From the NCBI GenBank assembly GCA_963846495.1, contig CAWJWP010000009.1, positions 62,001 to 126,000 on the forward strand: 64,000 bases of DNA. Reading direction: 5' to 3'. This DNA comes from DASYQD01 sp963846495. GTDB taxonomy: Bacteria > Acidobacteriota > Thermoanaerobaculia > Multivoradales > JAIOJS01. Numbering within the stretch: position 1 is the first letter of the stretch; the number at the start of each line of letters is the position of its first letter. A program made the position numbers and the translations under genes. Below are positions 51,438 to 60,852 of the stretch, piece by piece. The notes below the pieces were generated by a model. It did no database searches. It saw only the letters and a list, made by a program, of their open reading frames with translations, and had not been told where the DNA came from.

Positions 51438-52390
51438 CTAAAGATCGCCCATCCGCAGGTTCTGGATGAGCTGGTCGCGCTTCTCCTGGTCGTTGTCGGT
51501 CTTCAGTTTCATCCAGATCGGAAAGTGATCCGACAGCAATACGTGATCGCATGTCGCTCTGGCCGGGGAACAGCTGCTGCCCGATGCCCTGCCAGGCCTT
51601 GAGCACGCCGCCATGGTTGGTGAAGGAGCGGAAGTCGGTGAACTTGGGCAGGAACAGGATGTGGTCGTAGTGCTGCGTCTGCTTGACGTTGGTGCGGCGC
51701 CGATCAGCGGCTCCGGGATCTTCAGCCCGTATCTGCAGCAGATCGTCGATCATGCTCTGGCCCTCGGTGTTGAAGTCGCCGAACACGATACGTCGCTGTC
51801 GGCGACTTCCTTGCGCTCGGTCTTCTTCTTGAGCCACTCGGCGAAGCGGCTGATCTCCGCCTGGCGCGCCACGTTGCTGGTGCCCCAGCGGACGTGCGCC
51901 GAGATCGCGATGAAGTCGAAATTGCCGGAGCAGAACGACGCCATGTAGGGCGGGCGCCAGAACGATTTCTCGGCGAGATATTCGTCGCCTTCCTGATGCG
52001 CGCCGGATGGACGTTGCCGGCGAAGCCGTTGAACTGGACCGCACGCTTGTCGAAGATGAAGCCCAGGCGCTCCCAGTTGCCGCCCCAGTCGTCGACCGAA
52101 TCCGAATAGACCGCCTGCCAGTAGGGACCGAGATAGTCGAGGACCTGCCGCACGTCGGCCATGTTCTCCCGCAGCTCCACCAGCGAGATCAGGTCGAACT
52201 GGCCGAGGACCTCCGCCACCAGGTGCAACGCCTTCTTGGGACGCGGCGTCTTGCCGAACTCGCGGATATTCCAGGAGGCGACGATCACCGTCTCGTCGAG
52301 CTTCGATGACGGAAGCTCGAACTGGTCGATCGAGGCGGACAGCAATTGCAGCGCCTGCGCGGTCTCGAGATCGATTTCACCGTGGTGCAT
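51438..52390 (-). CDS. EEP-family phosphatase/nuclease-like protein, several frameshifts
   Basis: The start MHHGEIDLETAQALQLLSAS is at 52390. The frame follows ETVIVASWNIREFGK and DLISLVELREN (metal-binding Glu) down to ~51990. It then switches to EYLAEKSFWRPPYMASF and AISAHVRWGTSNVARQ, switches near 51789 to VFGDFNTEGQSM (GDFN motif), and after ~51550 to LLSDHFPIWMKLKTDN (SDH motif) and the stop at 51438. All catalytic motifs of the endonuclease/exonuclease/phosphatase fold are therefore present in order, but at least three indels break the frame, plus possibly two near 51693 and 51720. Given the indel density on this side, consensus error is more likely than a pseudogene. Not related to the EEP protein at 22141. 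Confidence 0.65.
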
Positions 52391-52607
52391 GGCCGACCCC
52401 CATCGGCTGGAATGGCATGTGCTGCGACCCGGCCCCGGCATGAGTGTGGGTCGACAGCCCCGGTTGTCAGTTATAACAAAACACGCCCGGAGACGACCGG
52501 CGAGGCTATTTAACGGTCGAAGGCGCGGGTTTACTCCGCCCCGGCACTTTGGTAGCTTCCGCGCCGAAATTTTCCCGACACCATCCAAGGTCCGACGGGT
52601 TGATCCC

Positions 52608-53175
52608 ATGAAAATCAACGGCAATTCCATTCGCCCCGGCAACATCATCGAGCATCAGGGCCGGCTGTGGCGCGCGGTCAAGACCCAGCACACCCAGCCC
52701 GGCAAGGGCGGCGCCTATCTGCAGGTCGAGCTGAAGGACATCCGCGACGGCACCAAGCTGAACGAGCGCTTCCGCTCCTCCGAGACGGTGGAGAAGGTGC
52801 GCCTGGACGAGCATCCCTACCAGTTCCTGTTCTCCTCCGGGGACGAATACACCTTCATGGACCAGGACACCTTCGAGCAGATCACCCTCAACTGGCGACC
52901 TGATCGGCGAGCCGGCGGTGTTCCTGCAGGAAGGCATGGTCGTGACGCTGGAGAGCTACGAAGGCTCGCCGATCTCGGTCGAGCTGCCGGAAACCGTCAC
53001 CATGCGGATCGTCGAAGCCGACGCCGTGGTGAAGGGCCAGACCGCCTCGTCCTCCTACAAGCCGGCCACGCTGGAAAACGGCGTGCGCGTGATGGTGCCG
53101 CCGCACATCGGATCCGGCACGCGCATCGTGGTGAACACCGCCGATTCGACCTATGTCGAGCGCGCCAAGGACTGA
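52608..53175 (+). CDS. efp: Translation elongation factor P, one-base insertion
   Basis: Reads MKINGNSIRPGNIIEHQGRL and on; the two halves join into the standard 188-residue EF-P. EF-P relieves ribosome stalling at polyproline stretches. The conserved tip lysine that may be modified is Lys33 (HTQPGKGGAY). The first frame ends near 52898 (FEQITL) and the second resumes as DLIGEPAVFLQEGMVVTLES through to NTADSTYVERAKD. The span is 568 bp, exactly one base more than 189 codons, so one inserted base in ACTGGCGACC explains the break. An essential or near-essential gene broken this way points to sequence error. The sequence is alphaproteobacterial in character. Confidence 0.9.
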
Positions 53176-53232
53176 GCGCGCGCTCCCGCTTTATTTTTTA
53201 TCTGCTGTTTGAACCTCTGAACTGGAATTCCG

Positions 53233-54024
53233 ATGACGCCGCGCTCGGCCATCCTCAACGTCATGACCAAAGCCGTCGACAAGGCCGCGCGCGCCCTCAA
53301 GCGCGATTTCGGCGAGGTCGAGCAGCTCCAGGTCTCGCAGAAGGGCCCGTCGGACTTCGTCTCCAACGCCGACCTCAAGTCCGAGCGCATCCTGCGCGAG
53401 GAGCTGTCCAAGGCGCGGCCGGCGTTCGGCTTCCTCGCCGAGGAAAGCGGCGCGCAAGCCGGCAGCGATGCCGAGCATCGCTGGCTGATCGATCCGCTCG
53501 ACGGCACCACCAACTTCCTGCACGGCCTGCCGCACTTCGCGATCTCGGTCGCGCTGGAGAAGGCCGGCGAGATCCTGGCCGGCGTGATCTACGATCCGAT
53601 CAAGAACGAGATGTTCGTCGCGGAAAAGGGCGGCGGCGCCTTCATGAACGATCGCCGGCTGCGCGTCTCGGCCCGCAAGTCGCTGGGCGACAGCCTGATG
53701 GCGACCGGCATCCCGTTCCGCGGCAAGGGCGACCCGGTGGCGTTCGGCCGCCAGCTCGAGTTCGCGATGCGCGAGACCGCGGGCGTGCGCCGCTTCGGCG
53801 CCGCCTCGCTCGACCTCGCCTACGTGGCGGCCGGCCGCTTCGACGCGTTCTGGGAGGAGGGCCTGGCGGCCTGGGACGTCGCGGCCGGCATCCTGCTGGT
53901 GCGGGAGGCCGGCGGCTATGTCTCCGACCTCAAGGGCGGGCAGACCATGCTGCACGGCGGCTCGATCCTGGCCACCAATGGCCTGCTGCACGCGCCGATC
54001 CAGGGGCTGCTGAAGCCGCACTGA
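53233..54024 (+). CDS. suhB: Inositol-monophosphatase family protein (SuhB-like)
   Basis: A 263-residue, uninterrupted gene 57 bp after efp. The Mg2+-binding motifs are all present: EES at 70-72, DPLDGTTN at 87-94 and WDVAAG at 214-219. The family removes phosphate from inositol monophosphates and related substrates. In many bacteria SuhB also acts as an RNA-polymerase antitermination factor. An efp-suhB neighbourhood is a usual alphaproteobacterial arrangement, which supports this name over other family members (CysQ, fructose bisphosphatase), but substrate cannot be read from sequence. Confidence 0.85.
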   Translation: MTPRSAILNVMTKAVDKAARALKRDFGEVEQLQVSQKGPSDFVSNADLKSERILREELSKARPAFGFLAEESGAQAGSDAEHRWLIDPLDGTTNFLHGLPHFAISVALEKAGEILAGVIYDPIKNEMFVAEKGGGAFMNDRRLRVSARKSLGDSLMATGIPFRGKGDPVAFGRQLEFAMRETAGVRRFGAASLDLAYVAAGRFDAFWEEGLAAWDVAAGILLVREAGGYVSDLKGGQTMLHGGSILATNGLLHAPIQGLLKPH

Positions 54025-54194
54025 GCGAACCCGGCCAACAGGCGGATTTTCGCCACATTTCGGCCTGAGACCTAGGCCACATCACCGGCCAAAGCCGGTT
54101 GTGATAGCGTTTTCTAATCGGCTATAGTCCTGCGGCTGCCGCGATGCGGCTCGGGCGAGGCTGAATAAAACTATAAATGTCCAGGGGTTACACG

Positions 54195-55345
54195 ATGAAC
54201 CGGAGCTGGCACAGGCACGCCAAACGCGGCCTACCGATTCTATCGGCGGCGCTGCTGTCGGCGGTCGGTCTGCTGTGCGATGGCGCGTCCGCGCAGAGCG
54301 CGTCCAATGGGGTCATCGTAGACTACGACGTATTGAACGGCTTGCCGGGCCCGGCCGCACAGCCGGCGCCTCAGGTTGCACCCAGCTATGCGCCGGCGCC
54401 GGTCCCCTACGGCGCTGCGATGCGCCGCCGTACGCACCCTATGTCATGGTGCGTCCAGGCATCTATGCGCCGATGGTCCCGGGCTACGCCCCGGCGCTCG
54501 CCGCGCCGCCGACCGGTACGCCCACCAGCGCGCTGACGACGCTCGGGCCCAATGGCCGGCCGACGGTGCCGATCCAGCTGAAGAGGCCGGGGTCCAGCGA
54601 CCAGCAATACGGCGAAACATCGGATAGCCAGGTTGCATCCGTCACGCCGCCGGACGAACCGGAGCAGGTTCCCGACGAAGTGCCGATGCTGGAGCCGACC
54701 CCGCCGGCGCCGCCGCCGGCCGCGGACGTCGAAGCCGACCCGACAGCGCCCGCGGTGGAGACCCCTGCCCCGCCGGCCGAAGCCGAGGCGCCGCAGGAAC
54801 CGGCAGCGCCCGAGCAGCCCGCTCCCGAGCAGCCGGCCGCGCAGCAAGAGCCGGAGCAGCCTGCTGAAGAACCGGCGCAGCAGCAAGCCGCGCAAGAACC
54901 CGAGACCGCGCCCGCGCCCAGCGAAACGCCGCCGGCCGAAGGCGAAGCGGCCGAGACGCCGGAAGAGCAGCCGACCGAGGAAGCCGAAGCGCCGCCGGAG
55001 CCCGACAACACCCAGCCGGCCGCGCCGATCCCGCAGGGCGGCATCCGCATCGTCTTCCCGACCGAGTTCAACGATGTGCCGGTCGAAGCCAACAGCGCGC
55101 TCGACGATCTGGCGGCGCAGATGGTGGCCGACGAGAGCATGCGCATTGAGATCAAATGCTATGCCAGCGGCACGTCGGATACCGAGAGCAAGGCGCGGCG
55201 CAAGTCATTGCAGCGCTGCATCAACATCCGCCAATACCTGTTCAAGAAGGACGTCCGGACCACGCGCATGGACGTGCGCGCGCTCGGCCTGAAGTCCGAA
55301 GGACAGCCGGCGGACCGTGTCGACATCGTTCCGGCGAATTCGTGA
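54195..55345 (+). CDS. OmpA-domain envelope protein with Pro/Glu/Ala-rich linker, one frameshift
   Basis: The start MNRSWHRHAKRGLPILSAAL has AGGGG 9 nt upstream (the ATG at 54177 is less well placed) and gives a signal peptide ending ASAQ. After ~75 residues the frame must shift near 54420 (APVPYGAA then PPYAPYVMVRPG). Next come ~150 residues of low-complexity Pro/Glu/Ala/Gln (EQPAAQQEPEQPAEEPAQQQ style). The C-terminus, GGIRIVFPTEFNDVPVEANS, EIKCYASGT, RRKSLQRCINIRQYLFKKDV, is an OmpA/MotB-type peptidoglycan-binding fold in shortened form. The long acidic linker could span the periplasm. It lies directly upstream of a MotA/MotB-like pair and may belong to the same envelope complex. Confidence 0.7.
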
Positions 55346-55455
55346 CCGGCGCCGCGGCAATCTCCCGTCATCACGCAAGACAATCGCAGGCGAATCGCGT
55401 GCGCCGGCGGCCGGCCGCCTTCAGCGCGTGCGCATCTACCGACGGGCTTTGACCG

Positions 55456-56610
55456 ATGAGCCGCCCGACGACTCAGCTCCTGTGGATGGTGGTCGGCCTG
55501 GTGGCGGCCGGCGGCGTCATCTTCCTGCTGTGGGACCGCGATCGCCGCCTCGTTCCTGCACAATCCGGCGCTCAATACCGGCATCCTGGTTGTGCTGCTG
55601 GTCGGCATCGTGTTCGTGTTCTACCAGGTCGCGCGGCTGACCTCCGACATCAACTGGATCGAGGGGTTCCAGCGCGGCGGCCACACCGGCTCCTTCGCGC
55701 AACCGCGGCTGCTGGCGCCGCTGGCCGCGATGGTCAAGGACAAGCAGCACAACCGCCTTCAGCTTGTCCGCCACGACGCTGCCGTTCGGTCCTGGATGGC
55801 ATCCAGGCGCGGCTCGACGAGCATCGCGAGATCTCGCGCTATCTCATCACCTTGCTCATTCTGCTCGGCCTGCTCGGCACGTTCTGGGGTCTGCTCGGCA
55901 CCATCAACGCCGTGACGGCGGCGATCACCGGCCTCGATCTCACCGGCAGCGATCCGGCCGCGTTGTTCGACGATCTGAAGAAGAGCCTGCAAGGCCCGCT
56001 GGCCGGCATGGGGACCGCCTTCTCCGCTTCGCTGTTCGGTCTCGCAGGATCTCTGCTGCTCGGGTTTCTCGATCTGCAGGCCGGCCAGGCGAACAACCGC
56101 TTCTTCGGCGAAGTCGAGGACTGGCTGAGCGGCCAGACCAAGCTTGGCGGCGGCGGCGCGATGATCGAAGGCGACCAGCCGGTGCCGGCCTACATCCAGG
56201 CGCTGCTGGAGCAGACCGCCGAGAGCCTCGACAACCTGCAGCGCACGATCTCGCGCACCGAAGCGGACCGGCTCGCCGCCAGCAACAACTTCAAGGTGCT
56301 GGCCGACCACATGATCGCCCTCACCGACCAGCTGCGCGCGCAGCAGCAGGTGGTGCAGCGCCTGATGGAGACCCAGACCGACATGCGCGGCGTGATCGCC
56401 AAGCTGGCGGACGTGGCGCAGCATGGCGGCTTCGGCATCGATCCCAACAGCCGCACGCATCTGCGCAACATCGATGCCCTGCTGGCGCGCATGGCCGACG
56501 ATATCGCCGCCGGCCGCCACAACGCGGTGCAGGAGCTGCGCAGCGAGATCAAGCTGCTGACCCGCACCATCGCCGTCGCCGCCGGCATGGAACAGCAGCG
56601 CAGCAGTTAA
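55456..56610 (+). CDS. MotA/TolQ/ExbB-like proton-channel protein, two compensating frameshifts
   Basis: It opens MSRPTTQLLWMVVGLVAAGG (first helix). It shifts near 55550 into NTGILVVLLVGIVFVFYQVA, then LTSDINWIEGFQRGG, and shifts back near 55788 (an extra C in CTGCCGTTCGG) to continue as SVLDGIQARLDEHREISRYL. Two more helices follow, GLLGTFWGLLGTINAV and SASLFGLAGSLLLGFLDLQA, the signature pair of the MotA/TolQ/ExbB family. The C-terminal ~180 residues are a coiled, cytoplasmic-type extension (LEQTAESLDNLQRTISRTEA). The next gene encodes the matching MotB-like subunit 9 bp later. The pair would form an ion-driven motor or force generator in the inner membrane. No flagellar genes are nearby. 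Confidence 0.75.
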   Translation: MSRPTTQLLWMVVGLVAAGGVIFLLWDRDRRLVPAQSGAQYRHPGCAAGRHRVRVLPGRAADLRHQLDRGVPARRPHRLLRATAAAGAAGRDGQGQAAQPPSACPPRRCRSVLDGIQARLDEHREISRYLITLLILLGLLGTFWGLLGTINAVTAAITGLDLTGSDPAALFDDLKKSLQGPLAGMGTAFSASLFGLAGSLLLGFLDLQAGQANNRFFGEVEDWLSGQTKLGGGGAMIEGDQPVPAYIQALLEQTAESLDNLQRTISRTEADRLAASNNFKVLADHMIALTDQLRAQQQVVQRLMETQTDMRGVIAKLADVAQHGGFGIDPNSRTHLRNIDALLARMADDIAAGRHNAVQELRSEIKLLTRTIAVAAGMEQQRSS

Positions 56611-56619
56611 GGACTCCCG

Positions 56620-57819
56620 ATGGCTTTGCGAAGCCGCCATCGTCAGATCGAAGCATGGCCCGGCTACGTCGACGTGCTGTCGACGCTGCTGATGGTGATC
56701 GTGTTCGTGCTGATGATCTTCGTCATCGGCCAGCTGTTCCTGAGCCAGGCGCTGAGCGGCCGCGACGAGGCGCTCGCCAAGCTCAACCGCCAGATCGCGG
56801 AGATGGCGGACATCCTGTCCCTGCGGGTGCAGGAGACCAGCGCCCTCAAGACCCAGGTCGACCAGCTGTCCGGCGCCCTCACCAAATCGACCGCCGAGCG
56901 CGACGAGCTGCGCAACCAGCTGGTGGTGGTGATCGGCGAGCGCGACTCGCTGCAGGCGCAGATCGGCGACATGCAGAAGCAGCTGAAATCGTCCTCCGAC
57001 CAGGTCGCCGCGCAGGCGGCGCTGACCGCCGAGGCGCAGAAGAAGCTCGAGGAAGCCTACAAATCGATCGAGGCCGACAAGGCGAAGATCAACGCGCTGC
57101 TCACGGACGTCGCCGCCCTGCAGAGCCTGCGCGACGAGCTGATGAAGAAGATCGGCAACTACGAGACCGAGAAAGAGGAGCTGAGCACCGAGGCGCAGAA
57201 GCGGGTGGAGCTGCTGAACCAGCAGATCCTGGCGCTGCGCCAGCAGCTGGCGGAGATCAGCGCGGCGCTGGAGATCGCCGAGATCAAGGCGCGCGACCAG
57301 GAGGTCCAGATCGCGGAGCTGGGCAAGCGGCTCAACACCGCGCTCGCCAGCAAGGTCCAGGAGCTGGCGCGCTATCGCTCCGAGTTCTTCGGCCGCCTGC
57401 GCGAGATCCTCGGCGACCGCGAGGATATCCAGATCGTCGGCGACCGCTTCGTGTTCCGCTCGGATGTGTTCTTCGACAGCGGGTCGGCGGAACTCGGGCT
57501 GGAGGGCCGCGACCAGCTCGACGTGCTGGCGACCACCCTCATCCTGCTGCTGCCGGAGATCCCGCCGGAGATCGACTGGGTGTTGCGCATCGACGGCCAC
57601 ACCGACGACCGGCCGATCAGCTCGTCGCAGTTCCCCTCCAACTGGGAGCTGTCGACCGCGCGCGCCGTGGCGGTGGTGAAATACCTCGCCACCCGCGGCA
57701 TCCCCGCCGACCGCCTCGCCGCCGCCGGCTTCGGCGAGTTCCGGCCGATCGACACCAGCGGCACCGACGAAGGCCGCCGCAAGAACCGCCGCATCGAGAT
57801 CAAGATGGACCAGAGATAA
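56620..57819 (+). CDS. MotB/OmpA-like peptidoglycan-binding subunit with long coiled coil
   Basis: A 399-residue, uninterrupted gene. One N-terminal helix (YVDVLSTLLMVIVFVLMIFV) is followed by ~200 residues of near-continuous coiled coil (LAKLNRQIAEMADILSLRVQ to IAELGKRLNTALASKVQELA). A C-terminal OmpA/MotB domain follows (IQIVGDRFVFRSDVFFDSGS, VLRIDGHTDDRPI, NWELSTARAVAVVKYL, RRKNRRIEIKMDQR) with the peptidoglycan-contacting Asp and Arg in place. The layout is that of a stator B subunit but with a much longer periplasmic coil than flagellar MotB. It pairs with the upstream MotA/TolQ-like protein and is followed by a third membrane gene 11 bp on. Confidence 0.85.
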   Translation: MALRSRHRQIEAWPGYVDVLSTLLMVIVFVLMIFVIGQLFLSQALSGRDEALAKLNRQIAEMADILSLRVQETSALKTQVDQLSGALTKSTAERDELRNQLVVVIGERDSLQAQIGDMQKQLKSSSDQVAAQAALTAEAQKKLEEAYKSIEADKAKINALLTDVAALQSLRDELMKKIGNYETEKEELSTEAQKRVELLNQQILALRQQLAEISAALEIAEIKARDQEVQIAELGKRLNTALASKVQELARYRSEFFGRLREILGDREDIQIVGDRFVFRSDVFFDSGSAELGLEGRDQLDVLATTLILLLPEIPPEIDWVLRIDGHTDDRPISSSQFPSNWELSTARAVAVVKYLATRGIPADRLAAAGFGEFRPIDTSGTDEGRRKNRRIEIKMDQR

Positions 57820-57830
57820 GAGCCCGGTCC

Positions 57831-58563
57831 ATGTCCATCCTGCGCGCCGTGATCGGCGGAATTGCCGGGCTGGTGATGGGCTATCTCGGCGCTGCGTTCC
57901 TGTCCGACATCGTGATGGGCTGGCTCGGCGTCTCGGATTTCGAGGGTGGCCGGGGCATGGCCGCCGCGTTTGCTTTCGGCCCGCTGGGCGGCCTGCTTGG
58001 GCTCGTCGGTGGCATCTGGCTCGGCCTCCGGCGCGGCGGCGCGCAGCCAGTTGGCAAGACGCTGGGGCGCGCCGGCGTCGCGCTGTTGGCGATCGCCGCG
58101 CTCGCGGCAGGTGGCCTCGCCGCTCTACTATTTCTCCATCCCGCAACGGCTCGAGTACGACCAGGCCGGCGCCTCGCTCGAGTTCGAGCTGCGCGCGCCG
58201 GCGGATTTCGTTCTGCCGGACGATCCATACGCGATCGAGGGCACGCTCGACACCGACCTCAACCAGCAGCCGGCAATCTGGCTCGATCCGGCGTTGCGTC
58301 AGGAAGGCGGATGGCAGGTGCTCGCCGGTACGGTCGAGCTCTATTACCGCACTTCCAGCCGGCTGCTGGTGTTCCGGTTTCCCGATGGCAGGGACCGCAT
58401 CTTCCGCCTCGGCCTCGCGGCGAAACCCGACCCCGAGGACAGCTGGAGCGATTGGCGCCCGGTCGATTTCGTCGGCCTGCCCGGCCAGCCGCAGACGGCG
58501 AAGCCCGGGCCGGAGGATCGGCTCGCGCTGCGCTACAAGGTGCGGGTCTGGGGCAGCGAATAA
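57831..58563 (+). CDS. Membrane protein with GDYXXLXD-like domain position, frameshift at ~58120
   Basis: Starts MSILRAVIGGIAGLVMGYLG. Three or four N-terminal helices (the last KTLGRAGVALLAIAALAAGG) are followed, after a one-base shift near 58120, by LYYFSIPQRLEYDQAGASLE. A beta-rich soluble domain then runs to the stop at 58563 (FELRAPADFVLPDDPYAIEG, ELYYRTSSRLLVFRFPDGRD, RLGLAAKPDPEDSWSDWRPV). I do not recognise the soluble domain with confidence. The joined protein is ~243 residues. Position directly after the MotA/MotB-like pair suggests an accessory subunit of that complex. A hairpin follows the stop. Confidence 0.55.
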
Positions 58564-58567
58564 GAAA

Positions 58568-58592
58568 GGCGGCGGCCGATGTGGCCGCCGCC
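58568..58592 (-). terminator. Rho-independent terminator between convergent genes
   Basis: A perfect 10-bp GC stem (GGCGGCGGCC, loop GATGT, GGCCGCCGCC). On the minus strand it is followed by TTTCTTATT, the U-tract needed to stop the TadG-like operon, whose last gene ends at 58617. On the plus strand no T-run follows, but the hairpin lies 4 bp after the upstream gene's stop and may act weakly there. Confidence 0.75.
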
Positions 58593-58616
58593 CTGCTCAG
58601 GTTTGCGCTGGCGCCG

Positions 58617-60259
58617 CTACTTACTGACGCGCAGGTTGGAAAGCGAGTCGCCGATGGTGTCGAAAGCATCGGCGAGCGCTTCCGCGGATTTCGGCGTAGA
58701 AATAGTGGGTCTCCGCGACGCTCGCGCAGTTCTTCATGAGATTCTTGGCAGTTGTGCTCGACCCGTTGCCGAACACGATGGTGAAGATGGTGATGCCCGC
58801 GGTCTTCATCGACGCGCAGATCGCTGCTGTTTTGGCGTTCAGGGTGGTATCGGCCGTGTTTTGGCTGGTGGTTCCCAAATTACCCTGACACAGTGTTCCG
58901 TAAGCGGTCATGATGTATGTGGCGTTTGCGTTCGAGGTATCACAATCGGGCATTTCGTTTCTGCCATCGGTCATGAAGACCATGTACTTGTCCATCAGCT
59001 CTTCTTCATAGGCCAGCGGCAGGCCCTCGGCGTTCATCGTGCCGCCCCATTTGTTCTGCCAGTTCGGAGACAGCAAGCGCCAGCCCCACACCGCGCCGGT
59101 CGGCAGCAGGGTGTTGCCACCGGCGCTGAGATTGCTGATCGCCGTCTCCAAGGTCGCGCGCTGATTGGTTGCCGGCGTTATCGTCGCAACGGGGCAGTCT
59201 TTGTTCGCGGAAGGGTTTCGGTCGGAATTATCGACGGCTCGCCCACCGCTGCTGTTGCGCCAATCATTCCTGCCGATGTTCGCGGTGCCACCGCTCGGTG
59301 TGTCCGGGAAGAAGAAAGTGTTGAACGGCGAGGATGTGGGCGATGCATCGGTGATGTCGTTACCGCTGCCCCACCGTTCGAAGACGCATCCGGACCACGC
59401 GTGCGGCTTGAAATACCAGCTCGCCGGACTGCCGATCATCCAGTCGTCCACCAGCGTCACCGGATTGGTGCGCGTGCTGACGTTAGCAGGTACTCTGCGG
59501 CGGCGGGCTGGACGGGCACTTGGGCGTCCCCGAGGTGGGGCCGATGCAATTGTCCTTCGCGGTGCGCGCTGCCCAGTCGCCGAGCCAGTCCGTGTGCTCC
59601 GTGCCGATGTTCACGTTGTGCGAGAACGGCACGATGCTGATCCACAGATCCTCCGCTTCGGTCTTGGTGCCGAACAGCGTTGCCATCAATTGTGTCGCCG
59701 AGTCCTTCAGAACATCGATCTTCGGCGTCGAGTTCGATGCCGAGACAGGGTTGCCCATCGAACCGGTGACGTCGAGCACCAGAGCGAGCTCCAGGCCCTT
59801 CATTTCGCGGGTGATTTCGGAGCGAGCCGCCACCTGCATCGAGTTGTGGCCGAAGATGCGCATGAAAGTGGTCGGCAAGCTCGCGGTGGCCGTCAGCGTG
59901 ACGAGCTCGTCATCTTCCGTGAGGTCGAGATCGAAGTTGGTGATCTCGGCGTCGACCGTTCGGCCATTGAAGTTGACGTTCAGGTACTGCTCGGCGATCG
60001 GCGTCAATTCCTCGATCGTGGGATTTTGGGACACCACCGCACCGGCCGCCAGGCCTGCGGCGTCCAGCGCCGACTGCAGCTTCGACTGTGCGACCTGGCC
60101 GCGACCAATGTCGACGGCCACCGCCACCGCTCCGACGAGCATGATGGCGCAGATGCCGACCAGCGGCGCGACCGCTCCGCGTTCACAAGCCCAGAGTTGC
60201 CCCAGGTTCTTGCGGATGTTGCGCAGGTTCTTCATGGGTTTGCCTGTGTGAGTTGACAT
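58617..60259 (-). CDS. TadG-like pilus-assembly protein with vWA domain, two frameshifts
   Basis: The start MSTHTGKPMKNLRNIRKNLG at 60259 lies 3 bp after the upstream TadE stop. The N-terminal helix with CERGAVAPLVGICAIMLVGA is a TadE/G-type prepilin-like anchor. A von Willebrand factor A domain follows, with the metal-binding DVTGSMG (MIDAS). The frame shifts near 59500 into VPANVSTRTNPVTLVDDWM and near 58685 into EALADAFDTIGDSLSNLRVS, a typical TadG C-terminus, ending at 58617. TadG is an envelope-associated component of the Flp/Tad pilus secretion system. The two frame breaks match the high indel rate of this side. Confidence 0.8.
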
Positions 60260-60262
60260 GGA

Positions 60263-60841
60263 TCAGCACCCCGTAGGAGCAACGATGAGATTGCCAAGGC
60301 GCGGCTTGAACAAGGCACGCCGGTAGATCGGGGCTTCGTCGAACATGAGGCCCGGCATGATCGGATGGTAGGTATAGAAGACCTCCGCGACGATCACGTT
60401 GTCCTTGGGCACCATCTCCGTCTCGAAGTCGGCCGGCAGAGTGGCTTCTTCGCCCTTGACACCCACGTCGCTGGTCGCACTGTAGGTGCTGCCCATCGGC
60501 AAGTTGGTGCACTGCCAGAGCACCTCTGGCTCGGTTTCGTCCTCGGCGACGTAGACTGAGCTGATGATCACCTTGCCGTTGTTCCCGAACGGAAACGGAT
60601 CCATGATCTTGTCGACCGCGTCGGTCAGCTTTTCGAGGTCGGCGAAGGTGACGGCCTTCGACTGTGCGATCACGTCGGCCAGCGTCACCGCCAGTTTCTC
60701 GGCCTTCTGGGTCGACCAGATCTTGAATGTGACCTCAAGACATCCGATCAGGAGCACGAGCAGCATCGGCAGGAGCAGCGCGAACTCAATCGCGGCTACG
60801 CCACGATTGTCCCGCCTAAGCTTGCGAAGCCGGTTCAACAT
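60263..60841 (-). CDS. TadE-like pseudopilin
   Basis: A 192-residue protein starting MLNRLRKLRRDNRGVAAIEF. The segment RGVAAIEFALLLPMLLVLLI is the prepilin-type hydrophobic stretch with the invariant Glu at +5, as in TadE family proteins, preceded by a basic leader. The soluble part is beta-rich and ends RLGNLIVAPTGC. It is intact, 11 bp after another TadE-like gene and 3 bp before the TadG-like gene. All three are on one transcript and presumably form the minor pseudopilins of a Flp/Tad pilus. The pilus motor, secretin and prepilin peptidase are not in this window. Confidence 0.82.
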   Translation of the reverse strand: MLNRLRKLRRDNRGVAAIEFALLLPMLLVLLIGCLEVTFKIWSTQKAEKLAVTLADVIAQSKAVTFADLEKLTDAVDKIMDPFPFGNNGKVIISSVYVAEDETEPEVLWQCTNLPMGSTYSATSDVGVKGEEATLPADFETEMVPKDNVIVAEVFYTYHPIMPGLMFDEAPIYRRALFKPRLGNLIVAPTGC

Positions 60842-60852
60842 TGGCGTAGTCC

